Positions 38,347-46,386 of a stretch of 64,000 nt of DNA are shown here, in pieces. The stretch spans positions 1-64,000 of the forward strand of contig NZ_BMHK01000020.1 of NCBI RefSeq assembly GCF_014640675.1. The letters run 5' to 3'. Numbering within the stretch: position 1 is the first letter of the stretch; every line of letters begins with the position of its first letter. The DNA is from Novosphingobium endophyticum (GTDB lineage Bacteria > Pseudomonadota > Alphaproteobacteria > Sphingomonadales > Sphingomonadaceae). Position numbers and translations under genes: made by a program. The notes under the pieces are model-generated. The model ran no database searches. It was given only the letters and a program-made list of their open reading frames with translations, and was not told where the DNA came from.

Positions 38347-38986
38347 CGCTTGGCTCCCGGAAAGCGCCACGTCCGGCATCCCATTCCAGCCGCCAGCGCC
38401 CTCCGGCGGGGCCATCCCGGCGGCGCAGCAGCTCCACCTCGATCGCCGGCCAGCCGGGCGCGCCGGCTTCCCACGGGACGGAAGGCGCACTGGCGACCGA
38501 CCAGCCGGTCCGCGCGGCGCTGGGGCGGGGCTTCGTATCGATGCGCAGGACAATCACGCGCGCCCGCGTCCGCTCCGCGGCAAGGGCGAGCCGGCGGCTG
38601 GCGGTCAGGTCATAGCCGGCAAAACGGCCCCGCGTTTCGAGCAGGACCGTGCCCACGCCGGGGCAACGCGCCGCGTCCAGCCCGGCCCGCAGCAATTCCA
38701 GCTCATCCCCGGCATCGACAAGGACCAACTGCTCGGGGGCGAATCCCAACATCGCCAGCCCCTCACCGCACAAGATCGGCGCAGGGCGCCGGGATGACCG
38801 GCGTGCGACAAGCAGAGTCTCCCCGCGGACCGAGGCGAGTACAAAGGCCAGCGCCGCCGCCTGATCGTCCTCTCCGGCATGGATTTCATGCAGCCATCCC
38901 GGATCGAGGCCGGGAAGACGCCGGTTTGAGGGCTGGGAAAGGCGCGCGCCGCGCGGTTTCTGCCATTTGAAAGTATGGTCCGACAT
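38255..38986 (-). CDS. imuA: ImuA, RecA-like mutasome protein
   Basis: A 243-residue protein with a reduced RecA-like fold as in ImuA (formerly SulA-like). Landmarks are LPGLDPGWLHEIHAGEDDQA at residues 24-43, FAPEQLVLVDAGDELELL near residue 85, and VLLETRGRFAGYDLTASRRL near residue 115. A strong Walker A motif is not visible at the normal place, as known for the family. It is the first gene of the imuA-imuB-dnaE2 operon, behind a LexA box at 39007-39021, and its 3' end overlaps imuB by 92 bases. ImuA links the mutasome to RecA in other alphaproteobacteria. Confidence 0.85.
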   Translation of the reverse strand: MSDHTFKWQKPRGARLSQPSNRRLPGLDPGWLHEIHAGEDDQAAALAFVLASVRGETLLVARRSSRRPAPILCGEGLAMLGFAPEQLVLVDAGDELELLRAGLDAARCPGVGTVLLETRGRFAGYDLTASRRLALAAERTRARVIVLRIDTKPRPSAARTGWSVASAPSVPWEAGAPGWPAIEVELLRRRDGPAGGRWRLEWDAGRGAFREPSDETEIPGTVVALPLLRAGAADGRTIDPRAA

Positions 38987-39006
38987 AGGAACGAATCACC
39001 AAGTAT

Positions 39007-39021
39007 GTTCCTATTATGTTC
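39007..39021 (-). promoter_or_regulatory. LexA (SOS) box upstream of imuA
   Basis: GTTCCTATTATGTTC, an exact match to the alphaproteobacterial LexA consensus GTTC-N7-GTTC. It is 20 bases upstream of the imuA start, where bound repressor would block the promoter. Damage-induced expression of the imuA-imuB-dnaE2 operon follows from this. Confidence 0.88.
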
Positions 39022-39082
39022 CATATCAGACCCACGTGTCCACCCTGGCGGAAGCTGGCCTGCGCAAGGATGCCCGCCGGCG

Positions 39083-39460
39083 CTATTGCCCCGCCCTGGC
39101 CTGCGCAATCGCCACCTTGGCCGCCGCAGTGCCGCTGGCGATGGCCTGTTTCACGCAGTCCGTATCGGGGTCCAAGGGGTGAAGCCTGTCGAGTTCCCTG
39201 CACACATCCCGCGCCACTGTTGCCACCCGCGTCATCAGCCGCTCGTCGTCGCCCGGTCGCGCAAGATCGAGATCGTGGTAGAAGACCGGAATCCTGACCG
39301 TGGAAATCACCGATGCAGCGCCGGTATAGGGCGAACGTTCCACGGCGAGCGGAACCGAGCGCGGCGCCTCGACGATGATTTCCCTGCTCTCATCCGTCTC
39401 CTGCGCCAGAGCGGCAGGCACTCCAAGCGCGAGGACCACCGCCAGAACCTTGCGCACCAT
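39083..39460 (-). CDS. UrcA family exported protein
   Basis: A 125-residue secreted protein. The signal peptide is MVRKVLAVVLALGVPAALAQ. The mature part has the UrcA-family pattern: IPVFYHDLDLARPGDDERLMTRV followed by a Cys pair (DVCRELDRLHPLDPDTDC) about 17 residues apart and an Ala-rich helical end. The function of the family is unknown; it is common in sphingomonads and caulobacters. The ATG at 39460 was chosen over one six codons upstream because GGAGAG sits directly before it. It is divergent from xdhC, with a MITE-like element in between. Confidence 0.8.
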   Translation of the reverse strand: MVRKVLAVVLALGVPAALAQETDESREIIVEAPRSVPLAVERSPYTGAASVISTVRIPVFYHDLDLARPGDDERLMTRVATVARDVCRELDRLHPLDPDTDCVKQAIASGTAAAKVAIAQARAGQ

Positions 39461-39577
39461 GTCTCTCCGATCTGTCATAACCTGCTGTACCTCCGGCCGG
39501 CATCCTTACAGGCATCGGCAAGCCGATCATTGATCGGTCGCAATGCGCTCCGTGGGCCCGTTGCTTCTCCGGCCTTA

Positions 39578-39748
39578 GGCCGTAAACTCATAAACGGCGC
39601 CATCGAGGTTTGAAGCAAAATGGCTCAGCGCAAGGAAAGAAGGCGCAGGAATATGTCGATATTTCAAGCCTTCTTGACGCGGCGATGGGCCATTTTGGTC
39701 AAATCGCTGCGCGACGCCCTCGATGGTGCCGTTTATGAGTTTACGGCC
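39578..39748. mobile_element. MITE-like element with terminal inverted repeats
   Basis: Terminal inverted repeats of 21 bases (39578-39598 and 39728-39748; core GCCGTAAACTCATAAACGGC) are perfect and extend inward to about 31 bases with one mismatch. A TTA (or CTTAG, if the tips are shared) flanks both ends as a direct repeat, fitting a target-site duplication. The 171 bases carry no transposase; the interior is also weakly palindromic. It sits 20 bases before the xdhC start codon and so has probably replaced or supplied that gene's promoter region. Confidence 0.8.
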
Positions 39749-39768
39749 TTAGCTGCTAGGGAAACGTC

Positions 39769-40710
39769 ATGTTCAACGCGCGCGGTATCTTCACGGGTAT
39801 TACGGAAGCCCAGAAAGCCGGCGTTCCCGCCGCGCTGGTCACGATCACCCATGTCTCGGGCTCGTCCGTGCGCCATCCCGGAACGCACATGGCGGTCACC
39901 GCCGAAGGCGCGATGTTCGGCTCGCTGTCCGGCGGGTGCATCGAACATGCCGTGATCGCCGAAGCACGACAGGCAATCGAAAACGGAAAGCCCCACTGCG
40001 TCCGCTACGGGCGTGGCTCGCCCTTCATCGACATTCGCCTGCCTTGCGGCGGGTCCGTCGACCTGCTGATCAATCCCCTCGCTTCAGAAAGAAACATCGG
40101 CCGTGACCTGACCTCGATGCTGGCGCGGCGGCGCCCCTTCGCCCTGCGCCTGCCCCGCCATGAGGGACAGCCCGAAGTCGGCGGCGAGCTTCCCGAAGGC
40201 CGGGTCGCGATCGAGGACGATTTCATCGTCGTCCGCCATTCGCCGCCGCTGCGGCTGGTGATCGCCGGGCACGGCGCGACCGTGGACTGCCTGCGCGACC
40301 TTGCGCTTGCCAGCGATATCGAAACGCAAGTGTTTTCGCCCGACGAGCAGCAGATCGAACGCTCGCTGGCGGCAGGCGCGGCGGCGACATGGCTGCGGAC
40401 CAGCGGCAGCGGCCTGCCGCTTTCGCTGGATCATCGGACGGCTTTCGCGATGCTCTTTCACGATCACGACTGGGAGCCCTCGCTGCTGGCCGGGGCGCTC
40501 GACAGCCCGGCCTTCTACATCGGCGCCATGGGCAGCCGGAAGACCCACGCCGAGCGCTGCGAACGCCTGCGCGCCCTGGGCGTCGGGAAGGCGGACATGG
40601 AACGCATCGTCGCCCCCATCGGCCTTATCCCGTCGCTGCGCGATCCGGAGACCCTGGCGATCTCGGTCCTCGCGCAAGTGGTCGACGGGTTCAACCGCCT
40701 GCCGGTATAG
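39769..40710 (+). CDS. XdhC/CoxI family protein
   Basis: A 313-residue XdhC-type protein. XdhC proteins bind molybdenum cofactor, have it sulfurated and insert it into xanthine-dehydrogenase-family enzymes. The N-terminal domain has GSSVRHPGTHMAVT and SLSGGCIEH with the conserved Cys (Cys57); the C-terminal Rossmann domain has LVIAGHGATVDCLRDLALAS and ends with YIGAMGSRKTHAERCERL and IGLIPSLRDPETLAISVLAQVV. No molybdenum hydroxylase subunit genes are nearby, so the client enzyme must be encoded elsewhere. A MITE lies just upstream and the TAG stop is the left tip of a foldback element. Confidence 0.88.
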   Translation: MFNARGIFTGITEAQKAGVPAALVTITHVSGSSVRHPGTHMAVTAEGAMFGSLSGGCIEHAVIAEARQAIENGKPHCVRYGRGSPFIDIRLPCGGSVDLLINPLASERNIGRDLTSMLARRRPFALRLPRHEGQPEVGGELPEGRVAIEDDFIVVRHSPPLRLVIAGHGATVDCLRDLALASDIETQVFSPDEQQIERSLAAGAAATWLRTSGSGLPLSLDHRTAFAMLFHDHDWEPSLLAGALDSPAFYIGAMGSRKTHAERCERLRALGVGKADMERIVAPIGLIPSLRDPETLAISVLAQVVDGFNRLPV

Positions 40711-40979
40711 AGCGGCGTGCGGGATATCTGAGCCACCGTGACGGAGCCGATTTTGGCCTGGCGCGAGGCGCGAGGAGGGAGCCATGCCGATGCATAGTGA
40801 CCGACAAGCAACGCTGTGCCGGGCCAAAAGCGGCCCGCCCCGGAGGGGTTGCCGCAGGAAGCCCCTCGGACAGCGTCACCTTGCTTGTCCGGGCAACCCA
40901 GCCCGACCTGCACAAGGTTCCTTGCCGAGAGGCTTCCTGCGGCAATCACGGTGGGTCAGATATCCCGCACGCCGCTCTA
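40708..40979. repeat. 272-bp foldback element supplying stop codons to two convergent genes
   Basis: Outer inverted arms of 34 bases (40708-40741 and 40946-40979) match at 33 positions, starting TAGAGCGGCGTGCGGGATAT. An inner pair of 21 bases (40849-40869 and 40925-40945) matches at 20 positions. The outermost TAG of each arm is the stop codon of xdhC on the left and of tetR on the right. No transposase is inside and no target duplication is visible. It could act as a bidirectional terminator and is probably a repeated, non-autonomous element. Confidence 0.8.
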
Positions 40980-41750
40980 GGCCAGCCGCGCCGCCTGATC
41001 GAGCCGCGCCCTGGCCTCGTCAAGCTGCGCCCGCGCCTCGCCGAGCAGTTCGCGCAGCGCGCGTTCCTCGTCGGGTGACGTCTGGGCGTTGCGATCCAGA
41101 AATCCGTGCAGAAACAGCCGCACGCTGTAGCGGGTATGGCGTTCAACCTCGTCCGGGTCGATCAGCATCCCCCATGCCGCGTTGTTGGCCGGGCCGCCTA
41201 CCACGAGGTTCAGGAAAGCCTGCGCCGCCTGCCCGGCATCATCCCTTGCCCCGTCCGGCCCGCCAAGGTGCCGGCGAAACAGGTCGGTCAGATAGGCAAG
41301 CGTCGGCTCGGTGCCGCGCTGGACGTTTCCGGTGCTGATTTCCGGCATGTGCATCGCTTCCGCATTGGTCAGACGCAACAGCCTGAGCCCGGCCGGGCTC
41401 AACACGTTCGTGACGAGGATCTGGCCGATCCGCAGCAACGTTTCCTCAAGATCGTCGCACTCCGCCGCGCGCAGGCGCTCCACGGGTACGATCCATTCGT
41501 CGATGGCGCGGCTCAGCGCGGCTTTGAACAGGCTGGTCTTGTCGCCATAGCGGGCATAGACGGTGCGCTTGGCCATGCCTGCGGACGCCGTGATGGCATC
41601 GATGCTGGTGCCATCAAAACCCTTCTCGAAAAACAGCTCGAGCGCCTTGTCCAGCAGTTGCTCGTTGCTGAGCGTTGGCCGGCCCGGACGCCGGCGGCCG
41701 GCCGAGGATTCACCTTCGGCGCTGTTGTTCGTTCGTGCGCTCGACGCCAT
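40977..41750 (-). CDS. TetR-family regulator
   Basis: A 257-residue TetR regulator. After a polar Ser/Arg-rich leader (residues 1-25) the N-terminal HTH is typical: ALELFFEKGFDGTSIDAITA then SAGMAKRTVYARYGDKTSLF. The C-terminal ligand domain is helical and of the TetR_C type with AQAFLNLVVGG. The last 30 residues form a charged helix (RALRELLGEARAQLDEARAR). The start at 41750 was chosen because the frame upstream encodes an unlikely Cys/Trp-rich peptide. It is divergent from the TauD-LLM-SDR-TauD operon and should repress it, its ligand being the substrate or an intermediate. Its TAG stop is the tip of the foldback element. Confidence 0.85.
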   Translation of the reverse strand: MASSARTNNSAEGESSAGRRRPGRPTLSNEQLLDKALELFFEKGFDGTSIDAITASAGMAKRTVYARYGDKTSLFKAALSRAIDEWIVPVERLRAAECDDLEETLLRIGQILVTNVLSPAGLRLLRLTNAEAMHMPEISTGNVQRGTEPTLAYLTDLFRRHLGGPDGARDDAGQAAQAFLNLVVGGPANNAAWGMLIDPDEVERHTRYSVRLFLHGFLDRNAQTSPDEERALRELLGEARAQLDEARARLDQAARLA

Positions 41751-41822
41751 GGCGACCTGCCTTGCCCCTGTCGGTTTCCGTTGCATCTGTCCTAGTGCCC
41801 ACGAGCACAGGCCGCAACCTGT

Positions 41823-41911
41823 TTGAAACGACAAGGGTGCAAAAACATGCAACGCGCGGCCAATTCAGGGATGACTCGGCGCCGAATCGCTGTTATTGAA
41901 ACGACAAGGGT
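41823..41911. promoter_or_regulatory. pair of 16-base direct repeats in the tetR-TauD divergent gap
   Basis: TTGAAACGACAAGGGT occurs exactly at 41823-41838 and 41896-41911, with a repeat period of 73 bases. The gap between the divergent tetR and TauD-like genes is about 200 bases. The repeats may be operators for the TetR protein or duplicated promoter segments; TTGAAA resembles a -35 hexamer. Confidence 0.5.
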
Positions 41912-41955
41912 AACAATCGTTCAGCCCCCGAGGCTGAAACCCGGGAGAGTTCCGA

Positions 41956-42843
41956 ATGGCACTGCAAGCCGCCAATCTGAGGCCGCGCATCGGCGCGCAG
42001 GTACACATCGGAAAAGCCGAGCTGCTGTCGGGTGAACACGCACCGGAAATTCGCGCATTGCTGGTCGAACGCGGCGTCATCGTCATTCGTGACGTCCCGT
42101 TGACCGACGACGATCTGCGGGCCGCCGCGCGCACGCTGGGTGACCTCAGGATCGGTTCGGCGCGTCGCGGCTCGGACGGCAAGGTGCTGAACGAGGGCGA
42201 CGAAGGCGTATTGAAAGTCAGCCTCGATCCGAAGATCAACCCGGAGTACGCGCGCTTCCTGTTCGGCAATCAGCTCTGGCACATGGACGGGACCTATTCG
42301 GAGAAGATCCCGCCCTTCGCCACGCTGCTGACGCCGGTGGCGCTCTCACGCGAGGGCGGCGACACGCTCTTCGCCAACACTTACGCCGCATATGAGGACC
42401 TGTCCGAGGAGGACAAGCGGACGCTTGCTCCCTTGCGCGTGCGGCACTCACTGCAGGCGGCCCTTTTCCCCGCCAAACGAGACTGCACGCCCGAGGAATT
42501 CGCCGTCTGGGCCAGCTATCCGCAGCAGACGCATCCGCTGGTGTGGGAGCACAAGTCCGGCCGCAAGTCGCTCGTGCTCAGCACCGCCTGCGCCTACGTC
42601 GAAGGCATGCATTCCGCCGAGAGCCATGACCTGCTCGAACGGTTGATGCGCCACGCGACGCACGACCAGTACGTCTACCGCCACCAGTGGCGCATGGGCG
42701 ATCTCGCCATCTGGGACAACACCGGCACCATGCACCGCGTCATGCCCTTCGAGGAAGGCAGCAGGCGCGAACTGCATCGCTGTACGCTGAACGGCGAGGA
42801 ACCGATTGTCGCCCCGGCACGCGCGATGGCCGCAAGCGCCTGA
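41956..42843 (+). CDS. TauD/TfdA-family Fe(II)/2-oxoglutarate dioxygenase
   Basis: A 295-residue TfdA-type dioxygenase that would hydroxylate a substrate next to an oxygen, sulfur or nitrogen, with 2-oxoglutarate and O2 as co-substrates. The metal triad is His-x-Asp in WHMDGTYSEK (His near residue 111) and the distal His in TMHRVMPF near residue 260; the 2-oxoglutarate Arg is in RRELHRC near residue 273. It has the FANTYAAYEDLSEEDKRTL segment of the family. First gene of a four-gene operon divergent from tetR; known TfdA relatives split aryloxyalkanoates and alkyl sulfonates, but the substrate here is unknown. Confidence 0.85.
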   Translation: MALQAANLRPRIGAQVHIGKAELLSGEHAPEIRALLVERGVIVIRDVPLTDDDLRAAARTLGDLRIGSARRGSDGKVLNEGDEGVLKVSLDPKINPEYARFLFGNQLWHMDGTYSEKIPPFATLLTPVALSREGGDTLFANTYAAYEDLSEEDKRTLAPLRVRHSLQAALFPAKRDCTPEEFAVWASYPQQTHPLVWEHKSGRKSLVLSTACAYVEGMHSAESHDLLERLMRHATHDQYVYRHQWRMGDLAIWDNTGTMHRVMPFEEGSRRELHRCTLNGEEPIVAPARAMAASA

Positions 42844-42876
42844 GCGCAACGCGAATTCGACAAGGAGAGAGATGAC

Positions 42877-43953
42877 ATGCAGGTCGGCGTTCACCTGGGC
42901 TACCAGAACCTTCACGGTCTGCCCGACTACGAATTCTTCCGCCGCGAGACCCAGCTTGCGATCGAGGCCGAAGCGATGGGCTTCGATTTCGCGGCGATGG
43001 TGGAACACCACTTCACCGACTACGCGGCCTGTCCTGATCCGCTGCAGGCGCTGAGCTGGGTCGCGGCGAAGACCAAGACCATCAAGCTGATGCCCGCCGC
43101 CGTCATCCTGCCGTGGAACGATCCGCTGCGCGTAGTCGAGAAGACGGCGATGCTCGATGCCCTGTGCGAAGGCCGCCTCTATCTCGGCATGGGACGCGGT
43201 GCGGCGCGGCGCGAGTTCAAGTCCTTCAATCGCGACCTCGCCGACTCGCGCGAGATATTCGACGAATCCGCGCTCATCATCATGAACGGACTTGAGACCG
43301 GCGTGGTCGAGGCTGACGGCAAGTGGTTTCAGATCCCCCGCACCGAGATCCGCCCCCGCCCCGAAGGCTGGACTCGCGATCGCTGCGTGATGGTCTCGAT
43401 GTCGCCTTCCTCGGCCGAGGTTGCCGCCGATTACGGTCTGAAGGCCTTGCGCTTCAGTCAGGGCGACTGGTCGAAGGCCATGCCCGAAATCAACAATTAC
43501 CGCGAGACGTTCAAGGCCAAACACGGCAAGGCCGCACCGCCGTTCATCATCTCGGATTTCATGGTCTGCTTCGACAGCAAGGAGAAAGTGACCGAGTACA
43601 CCGACAAGTATTTCGCGGCGCAGTTCCTGCAGGTGGCGAACCACTACGAGTTCATGTCCGACCATTTCAAGTCGCTGCCCAGCTATGCGACCTACGCCTA
43701 CATGGGTCAGGCCGCCGAGGCCCGCGGCGGGCCGGACAAGGCCTACAAGGACTATGTCGGCGGCAACCTGATCGGCACGCCGGAAGAGCTCTACGAGAAG
43801 CACCTCATGCGCAAGTCGATGGTCGGCGACTATGAGATCATCGCCAATTTCAGCTTCGGCGGCATGCCCTACGAGGACGTCTACGAGCAGATGAAACTCT
43901 TTGCCGACAAGGTCATGCCAAAGCTCAAGGCCGAAGAGCCCGTCTTGGCGTAA
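42877..43953 (+). CDS. LLM-class flavin-dependent oxidoreductase
   Basis: A 358-residue bacterial-luciferase-like flavoenzyme. Family landmarks are MQVGVHLGYQNLHG at the start, MVEHHFTDYAACPDPLQALSWVAAKTKTIKLMPAAVILPWNDPLRVVEKTAMLD spread over residues 47-95 and GRLYLGMGRGAARREF near residues 98-115. It would use FMNH2 from a separate reductase and O2 to oxygenate a substrate. No flavin reductase gene lies beside it. It is the second gene of the catabolic operon, starting 33 bases after the first TauD-like gene, with AAGGAGAG as ribosome site. Confidence 0.88.
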   Translation: MQVGVHLGYQNLHGLPDYEFFRRETQLAIEAEAMGFDFAAMVEHHFTDYAACPDPLQALSWVAAKTKTIKLMPAAVILPWNDPLRVVEKTAMLDALCEGRLYLGMGRGAARREFKSFNRDLADSREIFDESALIIMNGLETGVVEADGKWFQIPRTEIRPRPEGWTRDRCVMVSMSPSSAEVAADYGLKALRFSQGDWSKAMPEINNYRETFKAKHGKAAPPFIISDFMVCFDSKEKVTEYTDKYFAAQFLQVANHYEFMSDHFKSLPSYATYAYMGQAAEARGGPDKAYKDYVGGNLIGTPEELYEKHLMRKSMVGDYEIIANFSFGGMPYEDVYEQMKLFADKVMPKLKAEEPVLA

Positions 43954-43991
43954 CATCGCCCCCTCCAGAGGAGGAGGTGAAGGAGAGACGA

Positions 43992-44882
43992 ATGACCGAA
44001 ATTGCAGGGCGTACGGCCCTCGTCACCGGGGGCGGCAGCGGCATCGGCATGGGGCTGGCGAAGGAACTGGCGCGGCAGGGCGCGAAAGTGGCCGTTGCCG
44101 ACATCATGCCGGACAATGCCGAGAAAGTCGTTGCCGCGATCCGCGAGTCGGGCGGCAAGGCCATGGCGGTCGAATGCGACGTGTGCGAACGCGCCTCGAT
44201 CGCGGCGATGAAGGACAAGGTGACGGCCGAACTCGGCCCGGTACACCTGCTGTTCGCCAATGCCGGGGCGAGCTCGTTCGATCCGCTGGTGGAGATGTCG
44301 GACGACGATGTCGACTGGATCCTCCAGGTCAACCTGCACGGCGTGATGAACACCACCCGCGCCTTCCTGCCGGACATGATCGCGGCGAGGGAAGGCCATG
44401 TTTGCGCGACCGCTTCCATGGCCGGACTGCTGCCCGGATGGATACCGGTCCACGCCCCCTATTCGGCGGCCAAGGCCGGGATCATCGGCCTGATGATGAA
44501 CCTCGCGCTGGAACTCGCGCAGCACAACGTGTTCACCACCAGCTATTGCCCCGGCGGCGTCGCCACGGGGATGAAGGACAACAACGCCCGCTACCGCCCC
44601 GCCCGCTTCGGCGGCCCCGGCGAGACCGAACTGCATGTCGGCGAGGCGTCGGAGAACGCCAAGTCGATGGCGTTCTACACCCCCGATGCGATCGCCCCGA
44701 TGGTGCTCGATGCCGTCAGGAACAATCGCGCCTTCGTCTTCGATCATCCCGAACATCGCGATATCTTTCGCCGCACCTATTCCGGGGTAGTCGAGGCATG
44801 TTACGATGCGGTCGACGCGTGGCACGCGCAACACGGCACACCAGAGGCAAATCCGCACGGCGCAAGGCTTGCCGCCTCATGA
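43992..44882 (+). CDS. short-chain dehydrogenase/reductase
   Basis: A 296-residue classical SDR. TGGGSGIG near residue 12 is the nucleotide-binding loop, NAG lies near residue 91, catalytic Ser is in CATASMAGL and Tyr/Lys in YSAAK near residues 156-160. An Asp at the end of the second strand (AVADIMPDN) favours NAD(H). It is longer than the usual ~250 residues, with a C-terminal extension after residue 250. Third gene of the operon; it probably oxidises an alcohol made by one of the dioxygenases. The start at 43992 follows AGGAGAGACGA and was preferred to an in-frame ATG five codons earlier. Confidence 0.88.
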   Translation: MTEIAGRTALVTGGGSGIGMGLAKELARQGAKVAVADIMPDNAEKVVAAIRESGGKAMAVECDVCERASIAAMKDKVTAELGPVHLLFANAGASSFDPLVEMSDDDVDWILQVNLHGVMNTTRAFLPDMIAAREGHVCATASMAGLLPGWIPVHAPYSAAKAGIIGLMMNLALELAQHNVFTTSYCPGGVATGMKDNNARYRPARFGGPGETELHVGEASENAKSMAFYTPDAIAPMVLDAVRNNRAFVFDHPEHRDIFRRTYSGVVEACYDAVDAWHAQHGTPEANPHGARLAAS

Positions 44883-44913
44883 CGGGCCGCAAGGGAACCG
44901 AGGAGAGGTAACA

Positions 44914-45879
44914 ATGGCGCAGCTCGATGTCGGACCGCTTATCGCCGGGCGTGAATTCGGTGCCCGCATTCGCGGCATTTCCTTCGAGCAGGCAAGCGAT
45001 CCCGCGATCCGCGAGGAAGTGAATGCCCTGTTCGAAAAACACGGCATGATCGTGTTCGAGCAGGTCGAGCCTTCCGGCCGGATGCACGTGGCGCTCAGCG
45101 ACATCTTCGGGCCGCTCAAGGATCACCCCAGCAAGGCTGTCCCGCGCGTCGATCAGGACGGGATGCCCGGCGTCATCGACATGGAAGCCAAGGTCGCGGA
45201 GAAAGGCACGATGACGGTCGAGGGCCGCACCGTGATCTCGTGGCTGCCCTGGCATTTCGACCATGCCTACAACAACGAACTCAACCGCGCCGGGGTGCTG
45301 CGGGCCATCGACATTCCGCCCGAAGGCGGGCTGACCGGCTTTCTCGACGGGATCGAGCTGTACCAGAGGCTCTCGCCTGAGTTGCGTGAGCGGATCGAGG
45401 GCAGGAACATCCTCTACCGCATGAACGTCATCATGAAGGACTTCCGCTTCGGCGTGCCGGACGACTATACCGTCCATTCCGAACGCCCCGGCTCCGCTGC
45501 GGTCATGGAAGCGGCGAAGGACGTGCCCCGCGCCGTGCACCCGGCGGTCTGGACGCGCGAGACCGGCGAAAAGGTACTGCACCTCTCCCCCTGGATGGCC
45601 GAAGGCATCGAAGGCGCGGAAACGCCCGAGGGCGAGGCGCTGGTCGAGGCCGTATCGCGCGAGATCTTCGCGCTGGGCAAGGAACTGGCCTATTGGCACA
45701 AGTGGTCGACCACCGACATGCTGGTCTGGGACAACTGGCGTGTGCTCCACGCCGTCAGCGGCCACGATCCCCGCTACAAGCGCCGCATGCAGCGCACCAC
45801 GATCAAGGGCGACTACGGATTGGGCTATTTCGAAGGCGGCGCATCGAACGACAACGAGATCCTTGAGCGGACGTACTGA
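44914..45879 (+). CDS. second TauD/TfdA-family dioxygenase
   Basis: A 321-residue Fe(II)/2-oxoglutarate dioxygenase, only distantly like the one at 41956. The metal triad is His-x-Asp in LPWHFDHAYN near residue 113 and the distal His in WRVLHAVSGHDP near residue 278, with Arg in YKRRMQRTT as the 2-oxoglutarate anchor. It may act on another intermediate or on another bond of the same substrate. Last gene of the operon; a GC-rich hairpin follows at 45892-45916. Start taken at ATG 44914 after GAGGAGAGG. Confidence 0.85.
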   Translation: MAQLDVGPLIAGREFGARIRGISFEQASDPAIREEVNALFEKHGMIVFEQVEPSGRMHVALSDIFGPLKDHPSKAVPRVDQDGMPGVIDMEAKVAEKGTMTVEGRTVISWLPWHFDHAYNNELNRAGVLRAIDIPPEGGLTGFLDGIELYQRLSPELRERIEGRNILYRMNVIMKDFRFGVPDDYTVHSERPGSAAVMEAAKDVPRAVHPAVWTRETGEKVLHLSPWMAEGIEGAETPEGEALVEAVSREIFALGKELAYWHKWSTTDMLVWDNWRVLHAVSGHDPRYKRRMQRTTIKGDYGLGYFEGGASNDNEILERTY

Positions 45880-45891
45880 CGATGAAATCGC

Positions 45892-45917
45892 CCTCCTCCC
45901 CGTGTGGGGGAGGAGGA
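45892..45917. terminator. GC-rich hairpin after the catabolic operon
   Basis: Strong inverted repeat CCTCCTCCCC-GTGT-GGGGGAGGAGG just after the second TauD-like stop, followed by a few T/A bases. It probably ends the plus-strand operon and insulates it from convergent rnpB. Only a short A-run (AAAA at 45921-45924) follows, so it is not a textbook intrinsic terminator in the plus direction. Confidence 0.5.
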
Positions 45918-45924
45918 GCTAAAA

Positions 45925-46381
45925 TGCCGGGGAGCCTGTAAGCCGGGTTCTGTGCCTGGCGTGGTATCCCCAAACAGGGACCTAACGCCGCAGCGGCAGC
46001 CATTCCTCTCGGCGGCGCGTTGCCACGCCGCTCCAGCGACCAACCCGGGCTGCCTGGGTCCGAAACCGACCCGCTTCGGCCCAAAAGCCTAGGCAAGCAG
46101 CCCCTATTCGGTCTTGCTCCGGGTGGGGTTTACCATGCCGCTTGCCGTTGCCGGAAGCGCGGTGCGCTCTTGCCGCACCCTTTCACCCTTGCCTGTGCCC
46201 CCGATCATCCCGAAGGAAGCGCGGGCCATCGGCGGTATACTCTCTGTGGCACTGTCCCTGGGCTTCGCAAGGCATGACGCCCCACTCACCCGGCGGGCGT
46301 TACCCGCCACCCTTGTTTCGTGGAGCCCGGACTTTCCTCGGCGCAACTTGCGTTGCGACGCGGCTGCCCAGCTCCCCGGCA
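45925..46381 (-). ncRNA. rnpB: RNase P RNA (class A)
   Basis: The catalytic RNA that trims tRNA 5' ends. On the minus strand the conserved GAGGAAAGTCCGGGCTCC lies at 46322-46339 and the 3' ACAGAACCCGGCTTACAG at 45933-45950. The termini pair as helix P1: TGCCGGGGAGC at the 5' end with GCTCCCCGGCA at the 3' end, followed by TTTT (45921-45924). This gives about 457 nt, in the alphaproteobacterial range. The 5' end lies 5 bases after the amidase stop codon, so its promoter must be inside the amidase gene or it is processed from a joint transcript. Confidence 0.93.
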
Positions 46382-46386
46382 GGCGA

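Noticed and set aside
38756..38830. Possible second copy of the imuB palindromic repeat in imuA (SSRRPAP, GCCGGGATGACCGG)
   Set aside because: Only a short match and no pairing arm is present.
37219..38970. 583-residue plus-strand frame
   Set aside because: Antisense to imuB and imuA, with an Arg/His/Gly-rich shadow composition.
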